Below are positions 1-7,325 of a stretch of 64,000 bases of DNA, piece after piece (the first letter of the stretch is position 1; every line of letters begins with the position of its first letter). Under the pieces are notes generated by a model. The model was not told the DNA's origin, did no database searches, and saw only the letters and a list, made by a program, of their open reading frames with translations. The DNA lies in assembly GCF_021728395.1 (NCBI RefSeq), contig NZ_JAKKCM010000004.1, forward strand, positions 1 to 64,000, given 5' to 3'. A program made the position numbers and the translations under genes. The DNA comes from Vibrio sp. J1-1 (GTDB taxonomy: Bacteria; Pseudomonadota; Gammaproteobacteria; Enterobacterales; Vibrionaceae).

Positions 1-277
1 TCGATGAGGACGGTAGGTGCGCAAACATCAAAGGTTAGAAGGTAGCTCCTTCAATAGAAACCGAATATACGTACGCATCTTAACTTTGAATTGCTAAATC
101 ACTTTGTAAATACGTGGATTCCATATACAGAAAGGGGCAGAAATTTGTTAGCCAAGCACGAGCTGAAAGCGCCTCTGGACAACAACAATTTAGAGGATAC
201 GAATGCTTCAACGGCGTTCTATGCTTGCATGAGTCAAGCTTACGACAACCAGTGATGGTGTATCGGTATACCAAGAC
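1..277. other. No supported gene
   Basis: Both strands carry only short open frames of 64-73 codons. They overlap each other, lack a clear ribosome binding site and have low-complexity, Cys/Ser-rich translations unlike a protein family. I see no RNA gene or repeat here. It is probably the 3' flank of the small gene that follows on the minus strand. Confidence 0.5.
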
Positions 278-481
278 TCAAAGCTGTCGCTTAATCTCTT
301 CTAACTCTTCCTTTGTAATTTCTCCTTTGGCATAACGCTTTTTGGCAATATCCAACGGAGTTTCTACAGTGTTAGAGCTATTTTTCGCTGAGAACAGAAG
401 CCAAGCAATACCACCTATAATTACCAGCCAAATGATCATCATAAAGATATGACCAAATCCAAAACCGTATAATCCATTCAT
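278..481 (-). CDS. Small SHOCT-domain membrane protein
   Basis: A 67-residue protein with one transmembrane segment at about residues 9-31 and a C-terminal SHOCT-like motif. The motif reads DIAKKRYAKGEITKEELEEI and is typical of the short C-terminal domain found at the end of many bacterial membrane proteins. The start is an ATG preceded by AGAGGTG at good spacing. Small SHOCT membrane proteins are widespread in gamma-proteobacteria, and most have no assigned function; the motif is thought to be an oligomerisation or targeting element. The gene stands alone, with 430 bases separating it from the next gene on the same strand, so it is probably its own transcription unit. Confidence 0.8.
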   Translation of the reverse strand: MNGLYGFGFGHIFMMIIWLVIIGGIAWLLFSAKNSSNTVETPLDIAKKRYAKGEITKEELEEIKRQL

Positions 482-911
482 AAGTCACCTCTAAATTTAG
501 TGGTAGTTTTCCGGTTGCTTCATCTATATTTCAGCAAATATCCAACAATAATGCGTGTTAATGTTCTATTTATTTATGACAAATTTTGACGTTAAGTCAT
601 GCTGACACATTTGGTCATATTTACTTTCTTTGGTACTTAACAAGCTTTTGGACAAAAATGAGCTAGAGTTACGCTCAGTGTCACCTAATTCAGGTGAGAT
701 TAGTTTGGGAAAATAGAAGTAGACAGCTTTACGTTACTTCCAGAGGGTGTCATACGGGATGGCAGTGCGTCTTCTTCATGTTCTTTACTCCACTCTAAAA
801 AATCACAGAAATCATTACAGAAGCTCATTCTATGCTAATTGATTTCTGATGAAGAAATTCTTTCTCATACACAAAGGAGTAATTAATACTCACTACAAGA
901 GCTAATGTGGA
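482..911. other. Intergenic region with a 17-bp palindrome
   Basis: No open frame of substance is visible. At 681-697 there is a perfect inverted repeat, TCACCT-AATTC-AGGTGA, of the kind used as an operator half-site pair, but no gene start lies close by. The stretch is otherwise AT-rich. It probably holds the promoter of the small SHOCT gene and the 3' end of the AraC operon transcript. Confidence 0.4.
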
Positions 912-1712
912 TCAATCTTTGTATTGAGCTGGAGTAGCAGCTACTAGCTTTTTGAAATTGCGATGAAAGTGACTTTGATCATTGAACCCTAATTCAGTGG
1001 CAACAGATACAATATTATGTCCTTTTTTTAGCAATACTTTCGCTTCATTTATCCGCATGGCAATTTGCATGGCATGAGGGGTTATCCCATAAGACTTTCG
1101 AAAAGAGTGGATTAGGTGATATTCACTTAATCCAGAATGTTGAGCAATCTCTTTAATTGAGATATTGTTTTTGAAGTTGTCTCGAATAAAGCGATGAGCC
1201 TTAGCGATATTTGCTTTTGTTAGGCTCAACTCGTCGATATGTAGGGCGTTAGTGTTACGAAATAAATTGGAGAAAAATGCGATGCTTTCTTGCTCCACTT
1301 TCATATGATCGACATTGTTTATGATTGAGTCTGCCAATGATTGAAACTGACCGTAGAGCTCTGGAGAATTAGTATAGATACTCGAGAATGGTATAAAATT
1401 TTTTGACGGATTATCTACTATCATGGATTGTATGTTACCCAACCACTCCGGGCACACATACAACATTTTATAGCTCCAATTCGTATCCGGAATGGGGTTA
1501 CATGAGTGTACTTCCAATGGGTTCACTATGACAAGAGAACCCATTTCAATTTTTCTGTCTATATTGTTGTTAAAATAATCACTTTGGCCTGAATCTACCG
1601 ATCCAACAGAAAACTCTTCGCGAGTATGTTTGCCGTAACATGCGTTTGAATTAGTGGAACAACGCAGTTCTATTGGAATTACATTGGATCGGTAAAATTG
1701 CTGTTTTGCCAT
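912..1712 (-). CDS. AraC-family transcriptional regulator
   Basis: A 266-residue regulator. Residues 1-155 look like the AraC-type cupin effector-binding domain. Residues ~165-266 are the double helix-turn-helix DNA-binding domain: ISIKEIAQHSGLSEYHL is the first HTH, and VSVATELGFNDQSHFHRNFKK followed by TPAQY is the conserved second HTH and family signature. It is the last gene of a six-gene minus-strand operon, 16 bases after the LysE exporter gene. AraC regulators paired with LysE exporters usually sense the exported compound or its precursor, so it likely controls this operon. The ligand cannot be read from sequence. The start is an ATG at the 5' end of the cupin domain, giving the usual family length. 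Confidence 0.9.
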   Translation of the reverse strand: MAKQQFYRSNVIPIELRCSTNSNACYGKHTREEFSVGSVDSGQSDYFNNNIDRKIEMGSLVIVNPLEVHSCNPIPDTNWSYKMLYVCPEWLGNIQSMIVDNPSKNFIPFSSIYTNSPELYGQFQSLADSIINNVDHMKVEQESIAFFSNLFRNTNALHIDELSLTKANIAKAHRFIRDNFKNNISIKEIAQHSGLSEYHLIHSFRKSYGITPHAMQIAMRINEAKVLLKKGHNIVSVATELGFNDQSHFHRNFKKLVAATPAQYKD

Positions 1713-1728
1713 ATCAATTAATACTGTT

Positions 1729-2340
1729 TCAACTAGATATAAAGAAAGTATATATAACTGTTAACGCTAGTAGTAGTCCCATAGAAATATTAAACGTCCT
1801 AAACTGCTTAGGGGTGCCTATAATAGAACTAATGGTAACCCCAAGTAGTGCCCATGCTGAAATCGAAATGTAGCAAACGACAAAGAATATCCCACAGAAT
1901 AAAAGTAATATCTCCTGTCCTACGTTTTGTCCCGTATAAAAAACTGAAATACCAGCAAGAGAAACAATCCACGCTTTAGGGTTCAACCACTGACACATCA
2001 TCCCCTGCAAGAATGATGGCGCAGCACTGCTTTTTTCTGAGTCTTCACTTTTGGTAGTCGGTTCTTGGGTAGCAACTTTATAGGCGAGATATAATAGAAA
2101 ACCTCCTCCTACATACGTCATCCCCTTTGCTAAATAGGGTGTATTAGTCATGAATTGCGATAACCCGAATCCCAACAAAAACAAAATTGACACGAACCCG
2201 AAAGTAGCACCAGTGATATGAGGCACGGTACGGGTATATCCGTGATTAGCGCCTGTTACAGTGGCTAAAATGTTTACTGGGCCCGGTGAGATCGAAGTGA
2301 CCAAGGCAAAAGCTGCCATCGCTATTGTTAGTGAAATCAT
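1729..2340 (-). CDS. LysE/RhtB-family exporter
   Basis: A 203-residue inner-membrane protein with about six hydrophobic segments. It carries the LysE/RhtB N-terminal signature, with SPGPVNILATVTGANHGYTRT at residues ~18-38, and a mid-protein WLNPKAWIVSLAG motif around residues 115-127. Family members export amino acids, homoserine lactone-like compounds or related small metabolites by proton antiport. It lies 9 bases after the sulfite-oxidase-fold gene and 16 bases before the AraC regulator gene. This suggests it exports the product, or an inhibitory substrate, of the upstream enzymes. The substrate is unknown. Confidence 0.88.
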   Translation of the reverse strand: MISLTIAMAAFALVTSISPGPVNILATVTGANHGYTRTVPHITGATFGFVSILFLLGFGLSQFMTNTPYLAKGMTYVGGGFLLYLAYKVATQEPTTKSEDSEKSSAAPSFLQGMMCQWLNPKAWIVSLAGISVFYTGQNVGQEILLLFCGIFFVVCYISISAWALLGVTISSIIGTPKQFRTFNISMGLLLALTVIYTFFISS

Positions 2341-2349
2341 TATCGTTCC

Positions 2350-2988
2350 TTAAAATTCAGTTACTTCACCAGTACCATCGATGAACCGATGCTCTTGTAA
2401 ATCAACGATTCGGTATCTTTTTGGCTTGATCTTGCCTGTCTTACAATAGCCCGCTTTTCCTTCCCAGTACCCCTGTTCTAACTCGTCGGTTATATGTAAC
2501 TCAGATAGACACTTAACTCCCTTATAGCGATACAATGAGAAATCAACCAACCTGATTGGATACCTCTCTTCCAACGACAAAGCCGCACCATCAATAGCCC
2601 AAATGATCATTGCTCGGTTTTCAAAAGCGTTGCTAAGTTCGATGGTTGAGTCATAAACTCCTTTTGCTGTACCTAAACTGAGTTGTTTTAGATTGTAGCA
2701 ACGATACCTTGATGGATTGATTCCCAAATAATCGAATAGATCTTCCAGTAAGATACCCGTCCAGTTTCTTCTTATACTCCAATTGCATACACAAACAACT
2801 CTTCTATTTTCCGTAATAGTGGCTATCTTTTTGAGCTCTTCAAATGTAATTTGAATTGGTGACGACTCGTAAGGCAAAAATACCTTCAGGGTCCAAGTAG
2901 ACATATCTATAGCGTCAAGTGATTCTGGCGGTCCTTCTTGATAGTAACGAAGAGAAGAAGGTTTCTTTTCAATATGTGGCGTTTGCAT
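2350..2988 (-). CDS. Sulfite-oxidase-fold (SUOX) molybdopterin-type protein
   Basis: A 212-residue protein resembling the molybdopterin-binding (Oxidored_molyb) domain of sulfite oxidase and MsrP/YedY. The stretch VVCVCNWSIRRNWTGILLEDL (about residues 63-83) aligns by eye with the YedY region around its molybdenum-ligating cysteine (RCVEAWSMVIPWVGF). The first Cys of CVC falls at the metal-ligand position. Later RLVDFSLYRYKGVKCLSEL and YWEGKAGY fit the fold's C-terminal part. There is no Tat signal and no dimerisation or heme domain, so it would be cytoplasmic. It is the fourth gene of the operon, 15 bases after the FGE-like gene. The fold is fairly clear, the reaction unknown. Confidence 0.75.
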   Translation of the reverse strand: MQTPHIEKKPSSLRYYQEGPPESLDAIDMSTWTLKVFLPYESSPIQITFEELKKIATITENRRVVCVCNWSIRRNWTGILLEDLFDYLGINPSRYRCYNLKQLSLGTAKGVYDSTIELSNAFENRAMIIWAIDGAALSLEERYPIRLVDFSLYRYKGVKCLSELHITDELEQGYWEGKAGYCKTGKIKPKRYRIVDLQEHRFIDGTGEVTEF

Positions 2989-3003
2989 GTTTCGAATATC
3001 ACC

Positions 3004-3756
3004 TTATAAATTTTTAACGCAGCGCAATCCGACAATGTTGTCTCGTACTGTTGGTGGGTAATTATCTCTACATGTACAACGCATGTAGTCCTCATCATGA
3101 AGACCTGAGCCGCCACGAACAATGTGATCTGCCTGTCTCTCACTGATATAGACAGGATCTGAATGAGTCTTGTCCCATGAATAGTCAGGCTGGTAGTTAT
3201 CTTGACACCACTCAGCTAAATTACCCCCCATGTCCATACACCCAAATGGAGAACGACTTTGAGGGTGGGCATCCCACTCAGTAGAACATCTATCAAACTC
3301 TATTGGTTCACAGTCTGGAGCATAATTAGCTATTGAAGGAGATGGCTGGGAATCGCCCCACGGATATAGCCTATTATCGTTACCTTTGGCTGCAAACTCC
3401 CACTGGGCTTCTGTTGGGAGCTCTTTCCCAACGAAATTTGCGTACGCCTCTGATTCATACCAGCTTATCCCTGTCACTGGCTGTTTCGCGCCATTCCACT
3501 TTGGATTGCGCCAGTACAACGGCTCTGTTATTTCATTTTCTTGAATGAATTTAAATCCTTCTTCTGACCAATACTCTGCTCTTTCGTAGCCTTTTTGATT
3601 GACAAATACCGCAAATTCTTCATTTGTGACAGGATGGACATCAATAAAAAAATCACTCAATGTAACCAAGGACACGGGTTGTTCATCAGGGCTTAAATCT
3701 GAACCGCGTTGATATGGAGAACCGGACACGAGTACCATTTCTATTAATTTATTCAT
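3004..3756 (-). CDS. Formylglycine-generating-enzyme-like (SUMF1/FGE-sulfatase) protein
   Basis: A 250-residue single-domain SUMF1 protein. Landmarks in order are VHPVTNEEFAVFV (~39-51), PVTGISWYESEAYANF (~92-107), LPTEAQWEFAAKG (~112-124), YPWGD, GCMDMGGNLAEWCQD (~172-186) and a C-terminal VRGGSG...RCTCRD...VGLRC block. It has no signal peptide and no DinB domain, so it is not a complete EgtB/OvoA. By eye, the residue matching the first catalytic cysteine of true FGEs is Glu, while the second Cys is kept. Oxidase activity on sulfatase cysteines is therefore doubtful. The gene overlaps the DUF2000 gene by 4 bases (ATGA), implying translational coupling. It probably modifies a small molecule or partner protein of this operon. 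Confidence 0.85.
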   Translation of the reverse strand: MNKLIEMVLVSGSPYQRGSDLSPDEQPVSLVTLSDFFIDVHPVTNEEFAVFVNQKGYERAEYWSEEGFKFIQENEITEPLYWRNPKWNGAKQPVTGISWYESEAYANFVGKELPTEAQWEFAAKGNDNRLYPWGDSQPSPSIANYAPDCEPIEFDRCSTEWDAHPQSRSPFGCMDMGGNLAEWCQDNYQPDYSWDKTHSDPVYISERQADHIVRGGSGLHDEDYMRCTCRDNYPPTVRDNIVGLRCVKNL

Positions 3757-4157
3757 CGCATTAACCTCATATTTCCGGTGTATTTCGCAATCACTTTCTT
3801 ATCTCCATAGACGGCTATACCAAGGTACTCAATATCTTTCGCTTCAGTCCCAGCAATAGCACTTGAATACTCCTCATAATTTTTTGTCCCTTTAGCCACA
3901 TTCGAAAAATCTACGAGCGTTGTTACAGGTTGGAGCTTGTCTCGAATAATTTTGATCTCGTCACTACTGCTGGCCAGAATGGGAATCGGAATTCGAGTTA
4001 TACCAAGATGCTCTCCACCGTCTCGGTTTATAATACTCTCACCAACCAGTTCAGGGTGAACCTTACCTAAGCTAAGGGTGAGTACCGCAGCAGTGTTTGC
4101 TATAACTCCTAATGGGAGTTCCTTATCAATAACTAGGACGCACTTGTTGCTTTCCAT
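3753..4157 (-). CDS. DUF2000-family protein
   Basis: A 134-residue protein matching the DUF2000 pattern: N-terminal KCVLVIDKELPLGVIANTAA, a central GITRIPIPILASSSDEI and the C-terminal DIEYLGIAVYGDKKVIAKYTGN. The fold of this family resembles peptidyl-tRNA hydrolase 2, but no function is established. The start is the ATG at 4157, chosen because AAGGA lies 8 bases upstream. A TTG two codons earlier has no advantage. It overlaps the end of the prephenate-dehydratase-like gene by about 32 bases and the FGE-like gene start by 4 bases, so it is firmly inside the operon. It may bind an amino-acid-like intermediate, but this is a guess. Confidence 0.8.
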   Translation of the reverse strand: MESNKCVLVIDKELPLGVIANTAAVLTLSLGKVHPELVGESIINRDGGEHLGITRIPIPILASSSDEIKIIRDKLQPVTTLVDFSNVAKGTKNYEEYSSAIAGTEAKDIEYLGIAVYGDKKVIAKYTGNMRLMR

Positions 4158-4790
4158 TATCAAATTCCTTTTGAGTGATTGTGTTTTTAGAAAATGCAGC
4201 CCATGTCATTTCAATATGTAGGGGCTGAGAAATGACGTTGAGATTGTGAAGGTTTATTGCATCGATATTTGCGAGACAGCAATCTACTCTCCCTGAGGCG
4301 GCTTTTGGGGCACCAACGCTTGTGGAGTCAATAAGCTGCACATCAATTTGAGATTTACGTATACCAGAAACTCTTTCTTCAGATGATTGTATGAGGTCTT
4401 CTAATCTAGATAGTGGTGCATGGTGAGACGCTATAGATATTGTCTTCTTACTCGATATTTTAAATGTCAGTTCAGAGATATCTTTACATGCCAAGTAATA
4501 GGTAGGAGGAGCAAAAAAAATGAACCTAAAAGGAGCGTTTGATTATTCATGTAGAAGTTATCGACCCTTTGATATGCATTTGCAACGAGGAGTAAACATG
4601 TATCATTGGACTCTACATGCTCTGACGCTTGTTCAAAGGTACTGAATAATAATATTTCTAATTGCTCTCCAATAATACTGGATAGATATCTTGCGGCACA
4701 TTGGCTGCTTGAGCCTTCTGGTCCCAGTGTTGCTATGGAGGTTATATGTGGGGTTTGCCTAAGCCAAAAATTGTCGTTGTTTGGTATCAT
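4126..4790 (-). pseudogene. Prephenate-dehydratase-like protein, frameshifted at an A8 run
   Basis: First gene of the operon, read as one ~221-residue protein broken by a single-base shift. The N-terminal part has IATLGPEGSSSQCAARYL, the hallmark LGPEGS(Y/F)S motif of prephenate dehydratase and BacA-like decarboxylases. The C-terminal part in another frame contains LIDSTSVGAPKAASGRVDCCLAN and HIEMTWAAF. The frames meet at the A8 run at 4513-4520. One more A would join LLLGSF to FAPPTYYLACKDISEL. The TRF catalytic motif of true prephenate dehydratases is replaced by TWAAF, so a BacA-like or ligand-binding role is more likely. The ATG at 4790 has AAGGA seven bases upstream. The frameshift could be real, programmed slippage or a sequencing error. 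Confidence 0.7.
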
Positions 4791-5240
4791 TATGTAGTCC
4801 TTTTACGTAATGCCCTACACAATAAAACCCTCACTAACGTCAGTATTGTACAAAATTGTTGTTTATTTCCTCAATTTTGAATAATCAAAAAGTCAGCTGT
4901 ATACTTAAACAGCAAGTCATCGATCGTAATAAATGCCTCGAAAAATCTGCACCAAAGCTTGGTCATTTTTTCTAGAACAAATTGAGGTTGCCACCCCAAA
5001 AAAGGGGGGGGGGACTGAAGGAAACCTTACAACAGGTAGGGAGTACGCACAGTAACCTTCACACATACACGCCCCCATGGACACAATAATGCCTATTGAT
5101 CATTATGACTTGGATAGAAGTGGCCTCCGATTTTCTGTCGCACCTTTTTGTGGGTGGCCATTAGCAAAAGTACGGTGATTTCAGTGGCACGATTCGCCAT
5201 TGAGTAATTACGTTAACACCGAATGGGGCATTTTCGTGTT
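4791..5240. other. Operon promoter region with a G10 tract
   Basis: This stretch holds the promoter of the minus-strand operon and a gene-free segment up to the insertion sequence. At about 4998-5013 an A6 run is followed directly by ten G residues, preceded by CCCC, an unusual homopolymer junction. Around 5116-5138 a CGATTTTCTGTCGCACC stretch resembles the repeated terminal motif of the neighbouring IS (CGATTCTGTCGTACC). It may be an older IS-end remnant. No open frame is supported. Confidence 0.45.
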
Positions 5241-5261
5241 ACATCCTTTGATAAATCAGTG
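5241..5261. repeat. Left copy of a 21-bp direct repeat flanking the IS
   Basis: The 21 bases starting ACATCCTTTGATAAATC are repeated exactly at 6994-7014 on the other side of the transposase unit. A long duplication of this size is expected for target sites of IS1202-type elements. The outermost A may belong to the IS, making the duplication 20 bp. Confidence 0.85.
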
Positions 5262-6993
5262 TGATCACCAAGCGATTCTGTCGTACCTTAACTACCAACC
5301 GATTTTGTCGGTTGACTAATTACCAAGGGAAAATGACGGATCCGTTTCTATACCTAACCCTTTGAATAGGTCAAATCACCATTCAGGGGTTAGTAAGGAT
5401 GATCATCATGGACTCTCGCTCCCAGCTTACTGTTGATGTGATCGCTAAAGTCACTCAAGGTAAGATCAGCATTAACAGTGCTTCCAAACTCCTCAATAAA
5501 TCCCGTCGTACCATAGAGCGTTATCTCCACCGCTATCGCCGTGAAGGCATACGCTTTGTTGTCCATGGCAATACAGGTCGTGAGCCTGTCAATAAAACCC
5601 CTGATTCACTAAAAAGACAGGTTCAGCAACTGATCCAAACTAAGTACTTCGATTTCAATTTGCAGCATCTGGCCGAATTGCTCACGGTCAATGAAGGCTT
5701 GACCATCAAGCGTGAAACCTTGCGAAAGTGGGCGCACGCTATCCACCATGTGAAGCGAGCAAAGCGTCGTCGTAGCCGTGTAAGAAAACACAGAGAGCGG
5801 ATGGAGCAGCCTGGACTGATGCTGCAAATGGACGGCAGTCCGCATCAATGGTTTGGTGAGCATCGCTCATGCTTGATTGCCATCATCGACGATGCGACCA
5901 GTGATATCCATGCCGAGTTCTTCCCTTCCGAAACCACGGAAGGTTGTATGAAAGTCATGAAGGCGTATATCGAAAAGCGAGGTCTGTTTAAGACGCTCTA
6001 CGTCGATAGAGCGGGTATATTCGGTGGTCCAAAACGCAGTAACTTCTCTCAGATGCAACGCGCTTGTGAAGAGCTAGGGATCGAAATCATCTTTGCGAAT
6101 TCGCCCCAAGGCAAAGGACGGGTCGAACGGGCATTCGATACGTTCCAAGACAGGCTGGTTCCAGAGCTTCGGCTGCATCATATTACCGATATTCAAAGCG
6201 CCAACGAGTATCTTCAAAACCAATTCATTCCACTGTACTGGCAACAGAAAATCGCGGTGCAGGCGAAGAACCCGAGGTCGGCGTTCAAGGTTGTACCTGA
6301 ACACATCAACCTTGATACGGTCTGTGTTCACAAGGAATATCGCAAGGTTCGCCGAGATCATACCTTCAGTTATAACAATAAAATGTATCTCATCGACTCG
6401 CCCATACGGCACTCCATCGTCAATCAGAAACTGGAAATACGCTGCCAGTTCGATGGTGCATTCTCAGCCTATTTTGGTCACCGCAAACTGCATATTACCG
6501 AGTTAGAAGAGCCTCCAAGAGCGAGTGAGTATGGGATGGAAGTCCAGCGCAAGTTGGATGTCATCGAGCTTGCCGACCGCTTGGGTAATGCGACGGAAGC
6601 CGCTCGGATCAGCGGTTGCTCACGCCGAAGTATCTATAACTATCAAAAGGTCTTAGCCGAGGAAGGCATACTTGGCCTTAAGCGCATTAACAAACCGCTG
6701 CACCGCAGCAAAAACAGCATACCTGAGGAAACCGAACACAAAATTATCGAGCTGACCTTAAACAATCCGTATCAAACCTCAGTACAGTTGAGAACCATGC
6801 TAAAGAAGGAGTACAACATCACCGTCAGCAGTTGCACGATACGAAATATCTGGAAGCGCGAGGCACTGAATACCAGAGAGCTGAGAATACAGCGCTCAAC
6901 GGCATTAAATAAAGAAGTCTAGCCTTTAGGCTAGACTTAAAGATGAACGACAAAGTCGCTTGGGATTTATCCCGTCAGGCTCCCTTGGTAATC
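5262..6993 (+). mobile_element. IS1202/ISNCY-like insertion sequence, intact
   Basis: A 1.73-kb element with one transposase gene, bounded by the 20-21 bp direct repeat. The left end begins TGATCACCAAGCGATTCTG. The right end, read inwards, begins GATTACCAAGGGAGCC. The two share GAT(C/T)ACCAAG as short imperfect inverted repeats. Subterminal motifs CGATTYTGTCG and ACCAAGGGA recur on both sides and may be transposase-binding sites. Length, single DDE gene of ~507 codons and long target duplication fit the IS1202 group of ISNCY elements. It sits between the AraC-type operon promoter region and the 3' end of the ribB operon and does not interrupt a recognisable gene. Confidence 0.8.
5399..6922 (+). 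CDS. ISNCY/IS1202-type DDE transposase
   Basis: A 507-residue transposase. Residues ~5-50 are an HTH region (GKISINSASKLLNKSRRTIERYLHRY). Residues ~140-290 are an rve-type catalytic core: MDGSPHQWFG, AIIDDATSDIHAEFF, YVDRAGIFGG and NSPQGKGRVERAFDTFQDRL carry the expected acidic residues. A second HTH-like region follows at ~385-490 (GNATEAARISGCSRRSIYNYQKVLAEEG). The frame is intact. The start could be the ATG at 5399 or the one at 5408; AAGG at 5395-5398 is better spaced for 5408. Full length and undamaged ends suggest recent activity. Confidence 0.9.
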   Translation: MIIMDSRSQLTVDVIAKVTQGKISINSASKLLNKSRRTIERYLHRYRREGIRFVVHGNTGREPVNKTPDSLKRQVQQLIQTKYFDFNLQHLAELLTVNEGLTIKRETLRKWAHAIHHVKRAKRRRSRVRKHRERMEQPGLMLQMDGSPHQWFGEHRSCLIAIIDDATSDIHAEFFPSETTEGCMKVMKAYIEKRGLFKTLYVDRAGIFGGPKRSNFSQMQRACEELGIEIIFANSPQGKGRVERAFDTFQDRLVPELRLHHITDIQSANEYLQNQFIPLYWQQKIAVQAKNPRSAFKVVPEHINLDTVCVHKEYRKVRRDHTFSYNNKMYLIDSPIRHSIVNQKLEIRCQFDGAFSAYFGHRKLHITELEEPPRASEYGMEVQRKLDVIELADRLGNATEAARISGCSRRSIYNYQKVLAEEGILGLKRINKPLHRSKNSIPEETEHKIIELTLNNPYQTSVQLRTMLKKEYNITVSSCTIRNIWKREALNTRELRIQRSTALNKEV

Positions 6994-7014
6994 ACATCCT
7001 TTGATAAATCAGTG
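6994..7014. repeat. Right copy of the 21-bp direct repeat
   Basis: This is an exact copy of the 21 bases at 5241-5261, directly after the IS right end CTTGGTAATC. Together the copies mark the presumed target-site duplication. Confidence 0.85.
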
Positions 7015-7325
7015 CGGGTCTAGCCAGCTCGGATGTAGATCAAAGCAAGATGTAGTGAGTACTACATTAGCAAACAATGGATGACCAAATGTATGGCAAA
7101 CTCAGTAAACAAATAGAATGTACAGACCTTAAGACAGCAATTATATTTGAGGAAATAGCATTGGTTGCTTGCCAATAGAGATAGCGTCACTTTGCAGCTG
7201 AAAACAGGAATGATTAATGGCCGCCTAAGCAAAGCGGCCATTTTGTGCACTTAAGTTATTTATAAGTAGATAATTACAAAATCAGTAAGAATTCTACCAC
7301 TGCCTATGTTCACTACGACTCCACT
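7015..7325. other. Intergenic region after the ribB-containing operon
   Basis: This region lies between the IS and the 3' end of the ribB-like gene. It contains a 33-codon plus-strand frame at 7077-7178 that I do not recognise and would not call a gene. It also holds a strong hairpin at 7216-7242 (AATGGCCGC / GCGGCCATT). Nothing else is supported. Confidence 0.4.
7216..7246. terminator. Hairpin terminator downstream of the ribB operon
   Basis: A nine-base stem, AATGGCCGC pairing with GCGGCCATT across a nine-base loop. The T run is best on the plus strand (TTTT), with a weak one on the minus strand. The hairpin is about 84 bases past the ribB-like stop codon, so it may end the catabolic operon or act in both directions. 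Confidence 0.6.
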
